Shown here in pieces: positions 35,623 through 43,865 of a stretch of 64,000 bases of DNA. The stretch spans positions 678,371-742,370 of the forward strand of contig NZ_WLZY01000002.1 in the NCBI RefSeq assembly GCF_010122465.1, written 5' to 3'. The stretch's first letter is position 1. The number at the start of each line of letters is the position of its first letter. Position numbers and translations under genes: made by a program. This DNA comes from Phytoactinopolyspora mesophila. GTDB lineage: Bacteria > Actinomycetota > Actinomycetes > Jiangellales > Jiangellaceae. A model generated the notes under the pieces. It ran no database searches. It was not told the origin of the DNA and saw only the letters and a list, made by a program, of their open reading frames with translations.

Positions 35623-35669
35623 CCGTCAACATATGTTGACGGCCACGGCTGCGTCAGCATATGCTGACG
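35623..35669. promoter_or_regulatory. Tandem palindromic operators upstream of the hydrolase gene
   Basis: CCGTCAACATATGTTGACGG (35623-35642) and CGTCAGCATATGCTGACG (35652-35669) are both perfect palindromes built on GTCARCAT half-sites, with centres 28 bases apart. They lie 53-99 bases before the hydrolase ATG. They look like binding sites for a dimeric repressor; the protein is unknown. Confidence 0.7.
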
Positions 35670-35721
35670 GTTGAGCGGGTCCCAGGAGACCCCGGCGGCA
35701 CAGCCCTGCAGGAGGTCGGAG

Positions 35722-36525
35722 ATGTCAGGCATTGAGTGGCGGAAGAGAACGGTCACATCCAACGGTGTGTCGCTCGCGGTCCGGGAAAGCAGTGGCGAAG
35801 GCCCTGCCGTCATATTTCTGACCGGTTTGGGGACCCCGCAAAGTGTGTGGAGTCGGGTGGCTGAGCGGATCAGCGGAGAACACCGGGTGATCACGTTCGA
35901 CTACCGTGGACACGGCCGATCGGGGGTCGCGGGAGAGTATTCGTTCGACCTGCTTCTCGACGACGTGTCGGCGGTCCTCGACGCTACTGATGCGCGAAAT
36001 CCGTTGCTGTGCGGCTGGTCCTTAGGTGCCGACCTCGCGGTCTGGCATGCTGCCGGCCATTCGGACGTACACCACGTGATCGCCCTGGACGGCGGCATTC
36101 CGGCCGAGCCTGTCGCCGCGGAGGCAGACTGGATGGATAGTTGGAGGGCCCGGCTGCTGGGTGGACTGGCGCGGATGTTCGGAGCCGGAGTGCGGATGAG
36201 CACGGGGGAGCTACTTGCGCTGACCGACGAACTCCACGAGCGGCGCCGCTCCATCCTGGACGCGTATGCGCGGGTGTCGTGCCCCGTGGAGGTTGTCCTT
36301 GCGGAAACGCCGAACGATGCGGTCGCGGCCGGGCGGACCGAGGGGGGCACTGGGCAGGTGAGCGACGAGACTTGGCGGGCCGGTGCGCACCGCCTGGCCG
36401 CCGCCTACCCGAATGTGCCGATCCGCTGGCTGGAGAGCGATCACGCCATGCCGATCCGGGTGCCTCATCGGATTGCTGACCTGATCGCCGGCGCTTTTCA
36501 CCCGCAGCAGCCAGGTGGGGACTGA
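35722..36525 (+). CDS. Alpha/beta hydrolase
   Basis: A 267-residue hydrolase. The oxyanion region is VIFLTGLGTPQSVW, the nucleophile elbow GWSLGA carries the catalytic Ser, and a late SDHAMPIR supplies the catalytic His. RVITFDYRGHGRSG is the usual strand before the elbow. There is no signal peptide, so the enzyme is cytosolic; substrate unknown. ATG at 35722 has GGAGG six bases upstream. Two palindromic operators precede it, and a small HTH gene converges on it. Confidence 0.88.
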   Translation: MSGIEWRKRTVTSNGVSLAVRESSGEGPAVIFLTGLGTPQSVWSRVAERISGEHRVITFDYRGHGRSGVAGEYSFDLLLDDVSAVLDATDARNPLLCGWSLGADLAVWHAAGHSDVHHVIALDGGIPAEPVAAEADWMDSWRARLLGGLARMFGAGVRMSTGELLALTDELHERRRSILDAYARVSCPVEVVLAETPNDAVAAGRTEGGTGQVSDETWRAGAHRLAAAYPNVPIRWLESDHAMPIRVPHRIADLIAGAFHPQQPGGD

Positions 36526-36563
36526 ACGGCATCATCCCGGTGGGCTCGGCGAGCTATCCACAC

Positions 36564-36582
36564 GGCTCCGGTACACGGAGCC
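36564..36582. terminator. Short hairpin between convergent hydrolase and HTH genes
   Basis: GGCTCCG (36564-36570) pairs with CGGAGCC (36576-36582) around a five-base loop. It is in a 119-base gap between convergent stop codons. There is no strong T-run, so terminator function is tentative. Confidence 0.45.
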
Positions 36583-36644
36583 TTGCCTTATACAGCAGAC
36601 TCGCTGCTCCGCGTCATCGGGGGAGACATTATCTGCCGGAGCGC

Positions 36645-36881
36645 CTACGACCCTCTGAGCAGGAAGCCCTTGCCGCCGTACTTGCGGTGTGCCGACTGCT
36701 TGGAGACGCCGAGGGCCTCCGCGATCTGCGCCCACGACGCGCCGTCGTTGCGGGCACGGCGGACGAGGACCGCTTCGCGGCGCTGAACCTCGCGGCGGAG
36801 TTCAGCCAGCGCACGCAACGAGTCGATCGCCCGAGGGCTGTCGGCTGCCTTGAGCAACTCGTGCAGGCTCTCGTCCGTCAT
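36645..36881 (-). CDS. Small helix-turn-helix DNA-binding protein
   Basis: A 78-residue protein. Residues 1-45 form a charged helical stretch (LHELLKAADSPRAIDSLRAL, EVQRREAVLVRRARN), and the C-terminal part is a clear helix-turn-helix, ASWAQIAEALGVSKQSAHRKYGG. Such proteins are common small regulators in actinobacteria. The ATG at 36881 is preceded by TAGATT seven bases upstream and no ribosome binding site, suggesting a leaderless mRNA. It may bind the two palindromes before the hydrolase gene, which is inference from adjacency. Confidence 0.82.
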   Translation of the reverse strand: MTDESLHELLKAADSPRAIDSLRALAELRREVQRREAVLVRRARNDGASWAQIAEALGVSKQSAHRKYGGKGFLLRGS

Positions 36882-36902
36882 AATGCCCAATCTACCGCCG
36901 CT

Positions 36903-36994
36903 CGTCGCGCGGCTACGGCTGCCTTCGATACCAAGAACTGCACGGCGGAGCCGTGTGGAACGGTTCAAACGTCGTTCTTGGTATCGAAGTCGGA
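36903..36994. repeat. 92-bp direct repeat with three-way-junction fold, right copy
   Basis: Second copy of the element at 35517-35608. Arms CTTCGATACCAAGAAC (36923-36938) and 36974-36989 pair perfectly. It lies between the HTH gene start and the nadA stop codon. Differences from the left copy are at the bases opposite 35530 and 35562. Confidence 0.85.
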
Positions 36995-37001
36995 GCCTGC
37001 C

Positions 37002-38189
37002 TCAGTCTTTGGCGGGGCTGATGCCGGGAAGGGCCAGCATCCGGTCCAGAGCCACACCGGCCCAGTGGGCGGTGTCGGGGTCGACCTGGATGCGGTTGAC
37101 CACACGGCCCTCGACCAGGCTCTCCATGGCCCAGACCAGGTGGGGCAGATCGATCCGGTTCATGGTGGAGCAGAAACACACATTGCGGTCGAGGAAGACC
37201 ACGTTCTTGTCCGGGTGCCGGTCAGCCAGCCGCTTGACCAGGTTCAGCTCGGTGCCCACGGCCCACGCCGAGCCGGACGGAGCCTCGTCGATGGTCTTGA
37301 TGATGTACTCCGTGGACCCGATGTAGTCGGCTTGTGTGACTACCTCGTACTTGCACTCCGGGTGCACCAGCACATTCACACCAGGCACCCGTTCGCGTAC
37401 TTCACGCACCGAATCAGCCGTAAAACGACCGTGCACGGAGCAGTGTCCCTTCCACAGCAAGATCCGCGCGTTGCGGAGTTCTTCGTCGGTGACGCCGAAA
37501 CCGGGCTGGTGCGGGTCGATGACGATGCAGTCTTCGAGAGAGAACCCCATCTGCAGCACGGCGGTGTTGCGGCCCAGGTGCTGGTCGGGGAAGAACAAGA
37601 CCTTCTCGCCCTGTTCAAACGCCCATTCCAGGGCGCGCTGGGCGTTGCTGGATGTGCACACCGCACCGCCGTTGCGCCCGACGAACGCCTTGATGTCGGC
37701 GGAGGAGTTCATGTACGTGACGGGGACGGTCGACGACGCGACACCCGCGTCGGCCAGCCGGGCCCACGCGTCCTCCACCTGCAAGATCCGCGCCATGTCT
37801 GCCATCGAGCAGCCAGCGGCGAGATCGGGCAGGATGACCTGCTGGTGGTCGCCGGTCAGGATGTCGGCGGACTCGGCCATGAAATGCACGCCGCAGAAGA
37901 TGATGAACTCGGCCTCCGGCCGGGCGGCGGCGTCCCGGGCCAGCTTGAAGGAGTCGCCGCTGACGTCGGCGAACTGGATGACCTCGTCGCGCTGATAATG
38001 GTGGCCGAGCAGGAACGCCCGCTCGCCGAGCGCCTCCCTGGCCTTGCGAGCCCGGTCGACCAGATCGGGGTCGCTCGCGGAGGGCAGGTCACCCGGACAC
38101 TCCACGCCGCGTTCGGTGGAGGGGTCAGCGCCGCGGCCCAGCAGAAGCAGGGGCAACGGAGCAGCGCTCTGTGGATCGGTGACGGTCAC
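37002..38189 (-). CDS. nadA: Quinolinate synthase A
   Basis: Condenses iminoaspartate with dihydroxyacetone phosphate to quinolinate for NAD synthesis, using a [4Fe-4S] cluster. The three cluster Cys are in IIFCGVHFMAES, RNVCFCSTMNRID and the C-terminal region, and AFLLGHHYQRDEVIQFAD is the N-terminal signature. The length of about 395 fits the actinobacterial type. GTG at 38189 has a GAGG ten bases upstream; a GTG at 38210 would add seven residues. No nadB or nadC lies next to it. A repeat element sits right after its stop codon. Confidence 0.93.
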   Translation of the reverse strand: MTVTDPQSAAPLPLLLLGRGADPSTERGVECPGDLPSASDPDLVDRARKAREALGERAFLLGHHYQRDEVIQFADVSGDSFKLARDAAARPEAEFIIFCGVHFMAESADILTGDHQQVILPDLAAGCSMADMARILQVEDAWARLADAGVASSTVPVTYMNSSADIKAFVGRNGGAVCTSSNAQRALEWAFEQGEKVLFFPDQHLGRNTAVLQMGFSLEDCIVIDPHQPGFGVTDEELRNARILLWKGHCSVHGRFTADSVREVRERVPGVNVLVHPECKYEVVTQADYIGSTEYIIKTIDEAPSGSAWAVGTELNLVKRLADRHPDKNVVFLDRNVCFCSTMNRIDLPHLVWAMESLVEGRVVNRIQVDPDTAHWAGVALDRMLALPGISPAKD

Positions 38190-38272
38190 GGGTCGACGCC
38201 TCACTTTCACGGGCTGATGCCTCTACATAGTCCCATAGAGATAACCACGCCAACGGTGGCAGACTTCCCAAT

Positions 38273-38554
38273 GTGATGACTGCCATGCTCGCGGCTCTCG
38301 TGTTCGTCGCCGTCGCGGCGGCGTTCGGGTTCGCGTCGTCCGCCCAGCGACGCGCCGAAGAACTCCAGCGCCGGGCCGAAGCGCTGGCCGAGCACAACCA
38401 CCGGCTGGAGCGTGCCCTCGGCGTGGCTGAGCAGTCCTTGCGCTCGCTTTCGCACGACACCCGGCTGGATGCTGGGATGGCCGTACAGATCGACTCCGCT
38501 ATCGAGGACATCCGGCGAGCCGCGCGCGGCGACGACACCGGCCTCGACCGCTGA
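38273..38554 (+). CDS. Small membrane-anchored coiled-coil protein
   Basis: A protein of about 93 residues: one membrane helix at the N-terminus (MLAALVFVAVAAAFGFASS) followed by an amphipathic, Arg/Glu-rich helix (QRRAEELQRRAEALAEHNHR and onward) suited to a coiled coil. No known family was recognised. GTG at 38273 or the adjacent ATG at 38276 may start it. It is divergent from nadA and followed by a hairpin element. Confidence 0.6.
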   Translation: MMTAMLAALVFVAVAAAFGFASSAQRRAEELQRRAEALAEHNHRLERALGVAEQSLRSLSHDTRLDAGMAVQIDSAIEDIRRAARGDDTGLDR

Positions 38555-38569
38555 TGCGGCTTGTATTGC

Positions 38570-38680
38570 CCCGACACGTGGCGTCTCTCCTTGCCCAGCA
38601 GACTCGGTCGGGGGAGAGGCTTCGCCATCGACCTCCCTCGCTGATGCCCACCACGCCATGGAGAGACTCCACGTGCCGGG
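38570..38680. repeat. Convergent-boundary hairpin element, copy 3
   Basis: In the opposite orientation to copies 1 and 2. Arms CCCGACACGTGG... (38570-38590) and 38660-38680 pair with two internal mismatches and enclose the same core, read on the minus strand as ATGGCGTGGTGGGCATCAGC through GACCGAGTCTGCTGGGC. It lies between convergent stop codons. Confidence 0.85.
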
Positions 38681-38683
38681 CCT

Positions 38684-39767
38684 CTAGGCGGGTTCGCGGT
38701 CGACCGAGTAGCCGTTCTTCCAGATCGCCGTGATGTCGTAAGTACCGATGACGTCGTCGACGGACGTAGCGTTCATCAACACCAGGTCCGCGCGGAGACC
38801 GGGAGCGATCCGGCCACGGTCAGTGAGCCCGAGCAGGTCGGCCGGGGCGGACGTGGCCGCGGCCAGCGCGGCCTCGGCGGGAAGGCCCGCGGCGGCCAGA
38901 AGCTGCATCTCGTGCAGGGTACTCACACCGGAAATGGTCCCCGGGTTGGTCAGATCGGTACCGGCCAGCACGGGCACCCCGGCTTCGTACATGGCCGTCG
39001 CCGGGAGCGTGGACGAGTGCGTCGACGCCGGCTGCCACCGCGATTGCGGCATGGGCACACGTGGCCACATGGGCCACGGCCAGAACGCCATGGTCATGTG
39101 CCGCGGCGACGACTGCCTCGACCTGTTCGGGTGTCAGCGTGTTGAGTGAGCCGCCATACAGTCCGCCGTCCTCGATGACGAGTTTGATGTAGTCGGAGCC
39201 TTTGTCGAGGCGGTTGGCCACGAAGCCAGGGATGTCCGTATCCGCGTCGACGGTGGGGATCTCACCGAATTGGGTGCCGTGGCCTTCGGGAGCGGTGACC
39301 AGTATCCCTGCTGTCCACACGTCCGCGCCTTTCGGCTGGGTCATCGACGTCCGGTCTGCACGGAAGCTGCTGGCCACGGGGCCGAACATCTCGAACATCG
39401 TGGTGGTGCCGAAACGCAGTGCCGGACGGGACAATCGGGTGGCAATGTGCACATGGGCGTCGATGAGTCCGGGCAGCAGGACCCGGCCTTTCGCATCGAG
39501 AACCTCGACACCGGCGCTCGGCGGACCTGTGATGATCTCGTCGAGGAGCCCGTCGCGGACCACGACCGTGTCCGCGTCGAGTACACGCTCACCGTCGAAG
39601 ACGACGGCGTTGGTCACGGCGAAATTCGTCGTATCAGGTTCGGTGGGAGCAGCCGGTGTGGGCGGGGAGCCGCCGGTCTCGGCACCGGATGAACACGCGC
39701 CGATCGCCGGCACCGACAGACCGGCCAGAGCGGCACCCAGGAGGTTCCGGCGGGTCATCTGACACAT
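38684..39767 (-). pseudogene. Amidohydrolase-family lipoprotein, internally deleted and frameshifted
   Basis: The N-terminal part (39767 to about 39010) has a Tat/lipoprotein signal (MTRRNLLGAALAGLSVPAIG before the Cys), the metal motif DAHVHIATRL, and strands up to GVDALVHAPGD. The frame then continues into non-homologous, Arg-rich residues. The C-terminal part resumes in another frame at about 39015 with YEAGVPVLAGTDLTNPGT (the metal Asp region) and ATSAPADLLGLTDRGRIAPG. Compared with intact relatives, some 70-110 codons are missing between the two parts, so this is a deletion as well as a frameshift. GGAGG nine bases upstream supports the start. Confidence 0.75.
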
Positions 39768-39849
39768 AAGAACCGACCTCCGCTGCATCCGATGCGAGAT
39801 GATCTCAGGATATGGGCCGGTGCTGACAGTGTGTCGCGCCGCCCGCGCA

Positions 39850-40692
39850 TCAGCCGAAAGGGACCGAGGGGATGTACGGCATCGGTGGGCGCATGTGCCG
39901 GAAGGCGAGAAATCCGTCCTGCTCGATGCGTAGACCCGCCGCCAGGCCGACGTCCAGCGCCCACTCCTGCTCAGATGTGAGATAACGCACCTTGACCTCT
40001 TCGCCCGGTGGGATCTGGGCCAGGGCGGCCCACATCAGCCGCTGAGCGACGGCGCGGCTGGTCGCGGCCAGTGGCCCGATGGTGGCCCGGTCCAGGTAGG
40101 CATAGCCGGAGCCGTTCATGATGTCGCAGATCAGCAGCGGGCCGTAGCTGGCCATGATGGCGTGGTCCGGGCGGTGGGTTGCGTCCCGGGCCCGGCGGTC
40201 CACGGAGTCGACGAGGTCGAGATCCGACTCGCCGGCCAGCCGGACGCCGCGCACATCCGGCACGACGTCGCCGGTGACGACGCCGGTGAGGCACATGGTG
40301 GGATGCAGGTTGAAACCCGCGTTCCGGTACAGACGCAGCGCTCCGGGGTGGGGCATCGCGCAGAGCATCCCGCGCAGGCACCCCTGGCTGTAGCCGACGG
40401 CCGCGTCGAGCAGCGCCTTGCCCGCACCGCGGCCTTGATGATCAGGGTCGATGGCGAAAGTCGACAGCACCCAGAGTTTGTCCCGGCGCAGCGAGGCCGC
40501 CACCCCGATCACCCCCGAATCGTTTTCGGCCACCCAGCAGCCGTCTCGGTCGACCGCGAGAATATGCGCCAGCCGGCCCGTCCAGCGCTGTTTGGCCAGC
40601 GCGGAGCGCGGCGGCCCGTCCGGCGCGAAAGCGCGTGCGGTGACGCGTTCGGCGGCATCGATGTCGTCGGCTCTCATCGGTCGGATGCGCAT
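39850..40692 (-). CDS. GNAT family N-acetyltransferase (two-domain)
   Basis: A 280-residue protein with an N-terminal GNAT domain: MRIRPMRADDIDAAERVTAR, strand LWVLSTFAIDPDHQGRGAG (acetyl-CoA loop) and LRGMLCAMPHPGALRLYRNAG. The second half has a weaker acetyltransferase-like fold (RAVAQRLMWAALAQIPPGEE). Substrate unknown. ATG at 40692 was chosen over an upstream in-frame extension that would overlap the divergent glycerate kinase gene. The two starts are separated by only 17 bases. Confidence 0.85.
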   Translation of the reverse strand: MRIRPMRADDIDAAERVTARAFAPDGPPRSALAKQRWTGRLAHILAVDRDGCWVAENDSGVIGVAASLRRDKLWVLSTFAIDPDHQGRGAGKALLDAAVGYSQGCLRGMLCAMPHPGALRLYRNAGFNLHPTMCLTGVVTGDVVPDVRGVRLAGESDLDLVDSVDRRARDATHRPDHAIMASYGPLLICDIMNGSGYAYLDRATIGPLAATSRAVAQRLMWAALAQIPPGEEVKVRYLTSEQEWALDVGLAAGLRIEQDGFLAFRHMRPPMPYIPSVPFG

Positions 40693-40709
40693 GAGGCAGA
40701 CTCTGCCGT

Positions 40710-41834
40710 ATGCGCATCCTCGTTGCACCTGACAAATTCGCCGGCACTCTCAGCGCCGTGGAAGCGGCTGACGCCATAGCCGAAGGCTGGTCACGGACCG
40801 ATCCGGAAGCTGACGTCGTCACGGTTCCGATGGCAGACGGCGGACCGGGGTTCATCGAGGTCCTGCACGCGAGCCTGGGCGGTGAACTGCTGGCAGTGAC
40901 TGTGCGCGGGCCGCTCGGGGACCCGGTACCGGCGGCGGTACTGAAAGTGGGGGAGACGGCCTACATCGAATCCGCACAGGCATGTGGGTTGGTCTTTCTG
41001 CCCACCGAGGCGGATGGTCGTACGCCTCGCCCCGGGGTGGCGGCGCAAGCTTCGACGTACGGCGTCGGTGAGCTGATCGCGGCGGCGATCGATGCCGGGG
41101 CGCGGCGTGTCGTCATCGGCCTCGGCGGCTCGGGCACCAACGACGCCGGGGCGGGCATGCTGGCCGCGCTTGGCGCGTCGTCGGAACCGGTCAAGGCGAT
41201 GACGTCCGGCCCGGAGGGTTTGGCTCACGTGGCGTCGGTCGACGTCGAGCCCGCACGGGAGAGACTGGCGGGCGTCGAGCTGGTCGCGGCTTCGGACGTG
41301 GACAACCCGCTGCTCGGGCTGCGGGGGGCGACCAACGTGTTCGGAGAACAGAAAGGCTTCGTCGGCGACGACGCCAAACTGGCCGCCGACGCCGCACTGA
41401 CCACGTTCGCCGAAGCAGCCGGGCGCAAAGTCGCTGACGCCAAGGGGGCGGGCGCGGCTGGAGGGCTGGGATACGGGATCCTGCTGGTCGGCGGGCGTCG
41501 GGAACCCGGCTTCGCCACGGTGGCGGCAGCGGTGGGCCTTCCGGACTTGGTAGCCACATCCGACGTGGTGGTGACCGGTGAGGGCAAATTGGACTGGCAA
41601 TCGATGAACGGCAAGGTTCCGGTCGGAGTAGCCGGATTGGCCGGCTCGGCGTTGCGTCCGTGCATCGCGATGGCCGGAGCCGTCCAGGTTGGCAACCGTG
41701 AACTGCGCGCCAACGGGATCGAGGCGGCGTACTCGCTGGTCGACATCGTGGGCACGGAGGAGTCGTTCGCGCATCCGGCCCGTAGCCTGGCGGCCGTGGC
41801 CGAGCGGGTGGCGAAGACCTGGAGCCGGCGCTGA
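40710..41834 (+). CDS. Glycerate kinase (GckA/GarK type 1)
   Basis: Phosphorylates D-glycerate, feeding glyoxylate and serine carbon into glycolysis. The 374 residues begin MRILVAPDKFAGTLSAVEAA and contain MADGGPGFIEVL, the glycine-rich GLGGSGTNDAGAGMLAALGA and late GEGKLDWQSMNGK, all signatures of this family. Mycobacteria carry the same gene beside erpA-like gene Rv2204c. The first codons ATGCGCATCC are mirrored by the divergent GNAT start, giving a ten-base inverted repeat over both start codons. Confidence 0.93.
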   Translation: MRILVAPDKFAGTLSAVEAADAIAEGWSRTDPEADVVTVPMADGGPGFIEVLHASLGGELLAVTVRGPLGDPVPAAVLKVGETAYIESAQACGLVFLPTEADGRTPRPGVAAQASTYGVGELIAAAIDAGARRVVIGLGGSGTNDAGAGMLAALGASSEPVKAMTSGPEGLAHVASVDVEPARERLAGVELVAASDVDNPLLGLRGATNVFGEQKGFVGDDAKLAADAALTTFAEAAGRKVADAKGAGAAGGLGYGILLVGGRREPGFATVAAAVGLPDLVATSDVVVTGEGKLDWQSMNGKVPVGVAGLAGSALRPCIAMAGAVQVGNRELRANGIEAAYSLVDIVGTEESFAHPARSLAAVAERVAKTWSRR

Positions 41835-41979
41835 GCGGTGCTGTGCGGCGTTGTGACTCGCGACATGGCGGCCGAGACGCCCATCTTGCGTAAACTGGCA
41901 GCTACGGCTTGGAATGAGATCCCGGTCGCGCACGTTAGACCTACAGACGCAGTCCACATATTTCGTCAGGAGAACAACG

Positions 41980-42327
41980 ATGACGGTTCAGGAACAGACC
42001 GCCAGCGACGTCGTGCTCACAGAGGACGCGGCCTCCAAGGTCAAAGCTCTCCTCGAGCAAGAAGGGCGGGACGACCTCCAACTGCGTATCGCTGTGCAGC
42101 CGGGCGGCTGCTCTGGTCTGCGCTACCAGCTGTTCTTCGATGAGCGCTCGCTTGACGGCGACATCGTTCAGGACTTCAGCGGGGTCAACCTCGTGGTGGA
42201 CCGGATGAGCGCTCCGTACCTGATGGGTGCCACGGTCGACTTCGTCGACACGATCGAGAAGCAGGGCTTCACCATCGACAACCCCAGTGCCACGGCCTCG
42301 TGCGCCTGTGGCGACTCGTTCCACTAG
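41980..42327 (+). CDS. erpA: A-type iron-sulfur carrier (HesB/ErpA-like)
   Basis: A 115-residue iron-sulfur cluster insertion protein. The three cluster-binding Cys are in QPGGCSGLRYQL and ASCACGDSFH near the C-terminus. The ATG at 41980 has CAGGAG seven bases upstream. It lies 145 bases after the glycerate kinase gene, and in the next unit tusA and a cysteine desulfurase appear on the other strand, so sulfur-handling genes cluster here. Clients may include LipA, NadA and the Rieske protein encoded in this window. Confidence 0.94.
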   Translation: MTVQEQTASDVVLTEDAASKVKALLEQEGRDDLQLRIAVQPGGCSGLRYQLFFDERSLDGDIVQDFSGVNLVVDRMSAPYLMGATVDFVDTIEKQGFTIDNPSATASCACGDSFH

Positions 42328-42362
42328 CACTGCCTGAGTCAGCCCGCCGGCACGGCCCTGCG

Positions 42363-42464
42363 CCCACCTAAATGATCATGTTTGGTGGGTTTCCTCGTGC
42401 AACACCATGCCTGCAGGCTTGTTGACGCTCGAAAGAACCCACCAAACATGATCATTTAGGTGGG
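42363..42464. terminator. 29-bp perfect hairpin between convergent erpA and tusA
   Basis: Arms 42363-42391 (beginning CCCACCTAAATGATCATG) and 42436-42464 are exact reverse complements over 29 bases, with a 44-base loop. It lies between convergent stop codons. No T-run follows; it belongs to the long-stem class that recurs in this window. Confidence 0.75.
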
Positions 42465-42482
42465 GGTGCGGTGGCGAAGCCG

Positions 42483-42713
42483 TTAGTGGGTGCGCCGGAC
42501 CAGGTACGAGGGCGAAGATTCCTCGGGTTCGCCTGGCCCGGCGTATTCGTGACGGCGCATCCGGCACCACGCCGGCACATCCGTGGCCGCGGCGGGATCG
42601 TCGGCGATGACCCGAATCAGCCCGTCAACGGGGACGTCACTGATCCGCTTGGCCAGCTCGATGATGGGTAACGGGCATCTCATACCCCGGCAGTCGAGCA
42701 CCAGATCACTCAT
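42483..42713 (-). CDS. tusA: TusA family sulfur carrier protein
   Basis: A 76-residue protein with the active Cys in DCRGMRCPLPIIELAKRI (Cys-Pro at residues 13-14) and DDPAAATDVPAWCRMRRHEY in the second half. It accepts persulfide sulfur from a cysteine desulfurase and passes it on for tRNA thiolation or cofactor synthesis. The cysteine desulfurase gene ends only 12 bases upstream on the same strand, so donor and carrier are made together. Confidence 0.92.
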   Translation of the reverse strand: MSDLVLDCRGMRCPLPIIELAKRISDVPVDGLIRVIADDPAAATDVPAWCRMRRHEYAGPGEPEESSPSYLVRRTH

Positions 42714-42725
42714 CTACCCCTCCAG

Positions 42726-43865
42726 TCACACGCCGGCTTCAGTGCGGAGCCGAGCCACTACGCCGGGCACAACGCTGAGGAACCGGTCGACGTCCTCGGC
42801 GGTGCTGTCCCGCGTCAGTGAGACGCGAACGTTGCCGTGCGTCAGAACCCCCATCGCTTCGAGAACGTGGCTGGGCCGCAGCGTGCTCGCCGTGCACGAC
42901 GAGCCGCTCGACACCGCGAAACCCTCCCTGTCCAGCTCGGTGACCAATGCCTCACCGTTCGCGTATAAGCAGGAGAAGGTCACCAGGTGGGGGAGACGCT
43001 CGACCGGATGCCCGACCACTTCCACGTCCGGGACACGGGCCGGGATCTCCCGGCGGATCCGCTCGACGAGGTCCCGGTGCCGGGCGGCCAGCTGTTCGGC
43101 CTCTTCGGCTCTGGCCCGTAGCGCCGCCGCGGCGGCCAGCACGGCGGGTATGTTCTCGAAGCCGGGAACCCGGCCGTTCTCGCGCTCGTCCTCGGGCAAC
43201 GCTGAGCGCCAGCGGCTATCGCGCCGGACGGCCAGGACGCCGACGCCTGGCGGGCCGCCCCATTTGTGGGCACTGGCAGCTAGTACCGACCAGCCGCCTG
43301 GAGTTGGCGTCCTTCCGACACTCTGGGCGGCATCGACGAACAGCGGCACACCGTGCTCACGGCAGGCCTCGGCGACCTCGGCTACCGGTTGCACGGTGCC
43401 GACCTCGTGGTTGGCGGACTGCAGGCACGCCAGCGCCGTGTCTGGGCGTAGTGCCGCTGCGAACTCGGCGGGGTCGACCCGGCCGTGCTGGTCCACGCTC
43501 ACACGACTGGTGGCGGTGTGCAGAACGGAAGAGTGCTCGACCGCCGAGGCGACCACCTCGTGCCCCACTCTGCGTCGAGCGTGCATCGTGCCCAGCATGC
43601 CGAGATGGACCGCCTGCGTGCCGCTGGAGGTGAAGGAGACCTCATCGGGGCGGGCTCCCACGACGGACGCCACGATTTCGCGAGCATTGTCAAGCAGCAG
43701 CTTCGCACGTCGCGCGGAGCCGTAGAGCCGCGCCGGATCGAACCAGCCTTGGTCGAGAGCATCCATCCACACCTCGCGCGCAGCGGGATGCAGTGGTTCG
43801 GTCGAAGCGGCGTCGAAGTAACCTGAAACACTGGCCGCCGGCTCGTCGTCACGCGGAGTACCCAC
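42726..43865 (-). CDS. Cysteine desulfurase family protein
   Basis: PLP-dependent class V aminotransferase fold, about 379 residues. FDAASTEPLHPAAREV opens the conserved part, the PLP Lys is in LAASAHKWGGPPGVGVL, and the active-site Cys is in SSGSSCTASTLRPSHVL. It takes sulfur from cysteine and probably gives it to the TusA protein encoded 12 bases downstream. GTG at 43865 was used because it gives a normal N-terminus; the nearest Shine-Dalgarno-like GAGGAGG is 21 bases away, so the start is uncertain. Divergent from ctaC. Confidence 0.9.
   Translation of the reverse strand: MGTPRDDEPAASVSGYFDAASTEPLHPAAREVWMDALDQGWFDPARLYGSARRAKLLLDNAREIVASVVGARPDEVSFTSSGTQAVHLGMLGTMHARRRVGHEVVASAVEHSSVLHTATSRVSVDQHGRVDPAEFAAALRPDTALACLQSANHEVGTVQPVAEVAEACREHGVPLFVDAAQSVGRTPTPGGWSVLAASAHKWGGPPGVGVLAVRRDSRWRSALPEDERENGRVPGFENIPAVLAAAAALRARAEEAEQLAARHRDLVERIRREIPARVPDVEVVGHPVERLPHLVTFSCLYANGEALVTELDREGFAVSSGSSCTASTLRPSHVLEAMGVLTHGNVRVSLTRDSTAEDVDRFLSVVPGVVARLRTEAGV

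Noticed and set aside
36540-38276. A 578-codon open frame on the plus strand covering nadA
   Set aside because: Antisense shadow of nadA and of the small HTH gene; no recognisable domain.
39000-39100. Programmed frameshift joining the two amidohydrolase parts
   Set aside because: No slippery heptamer or downstream structure was evident, and a long segment of the barrel is missing, so a decayed gene is the better reading.
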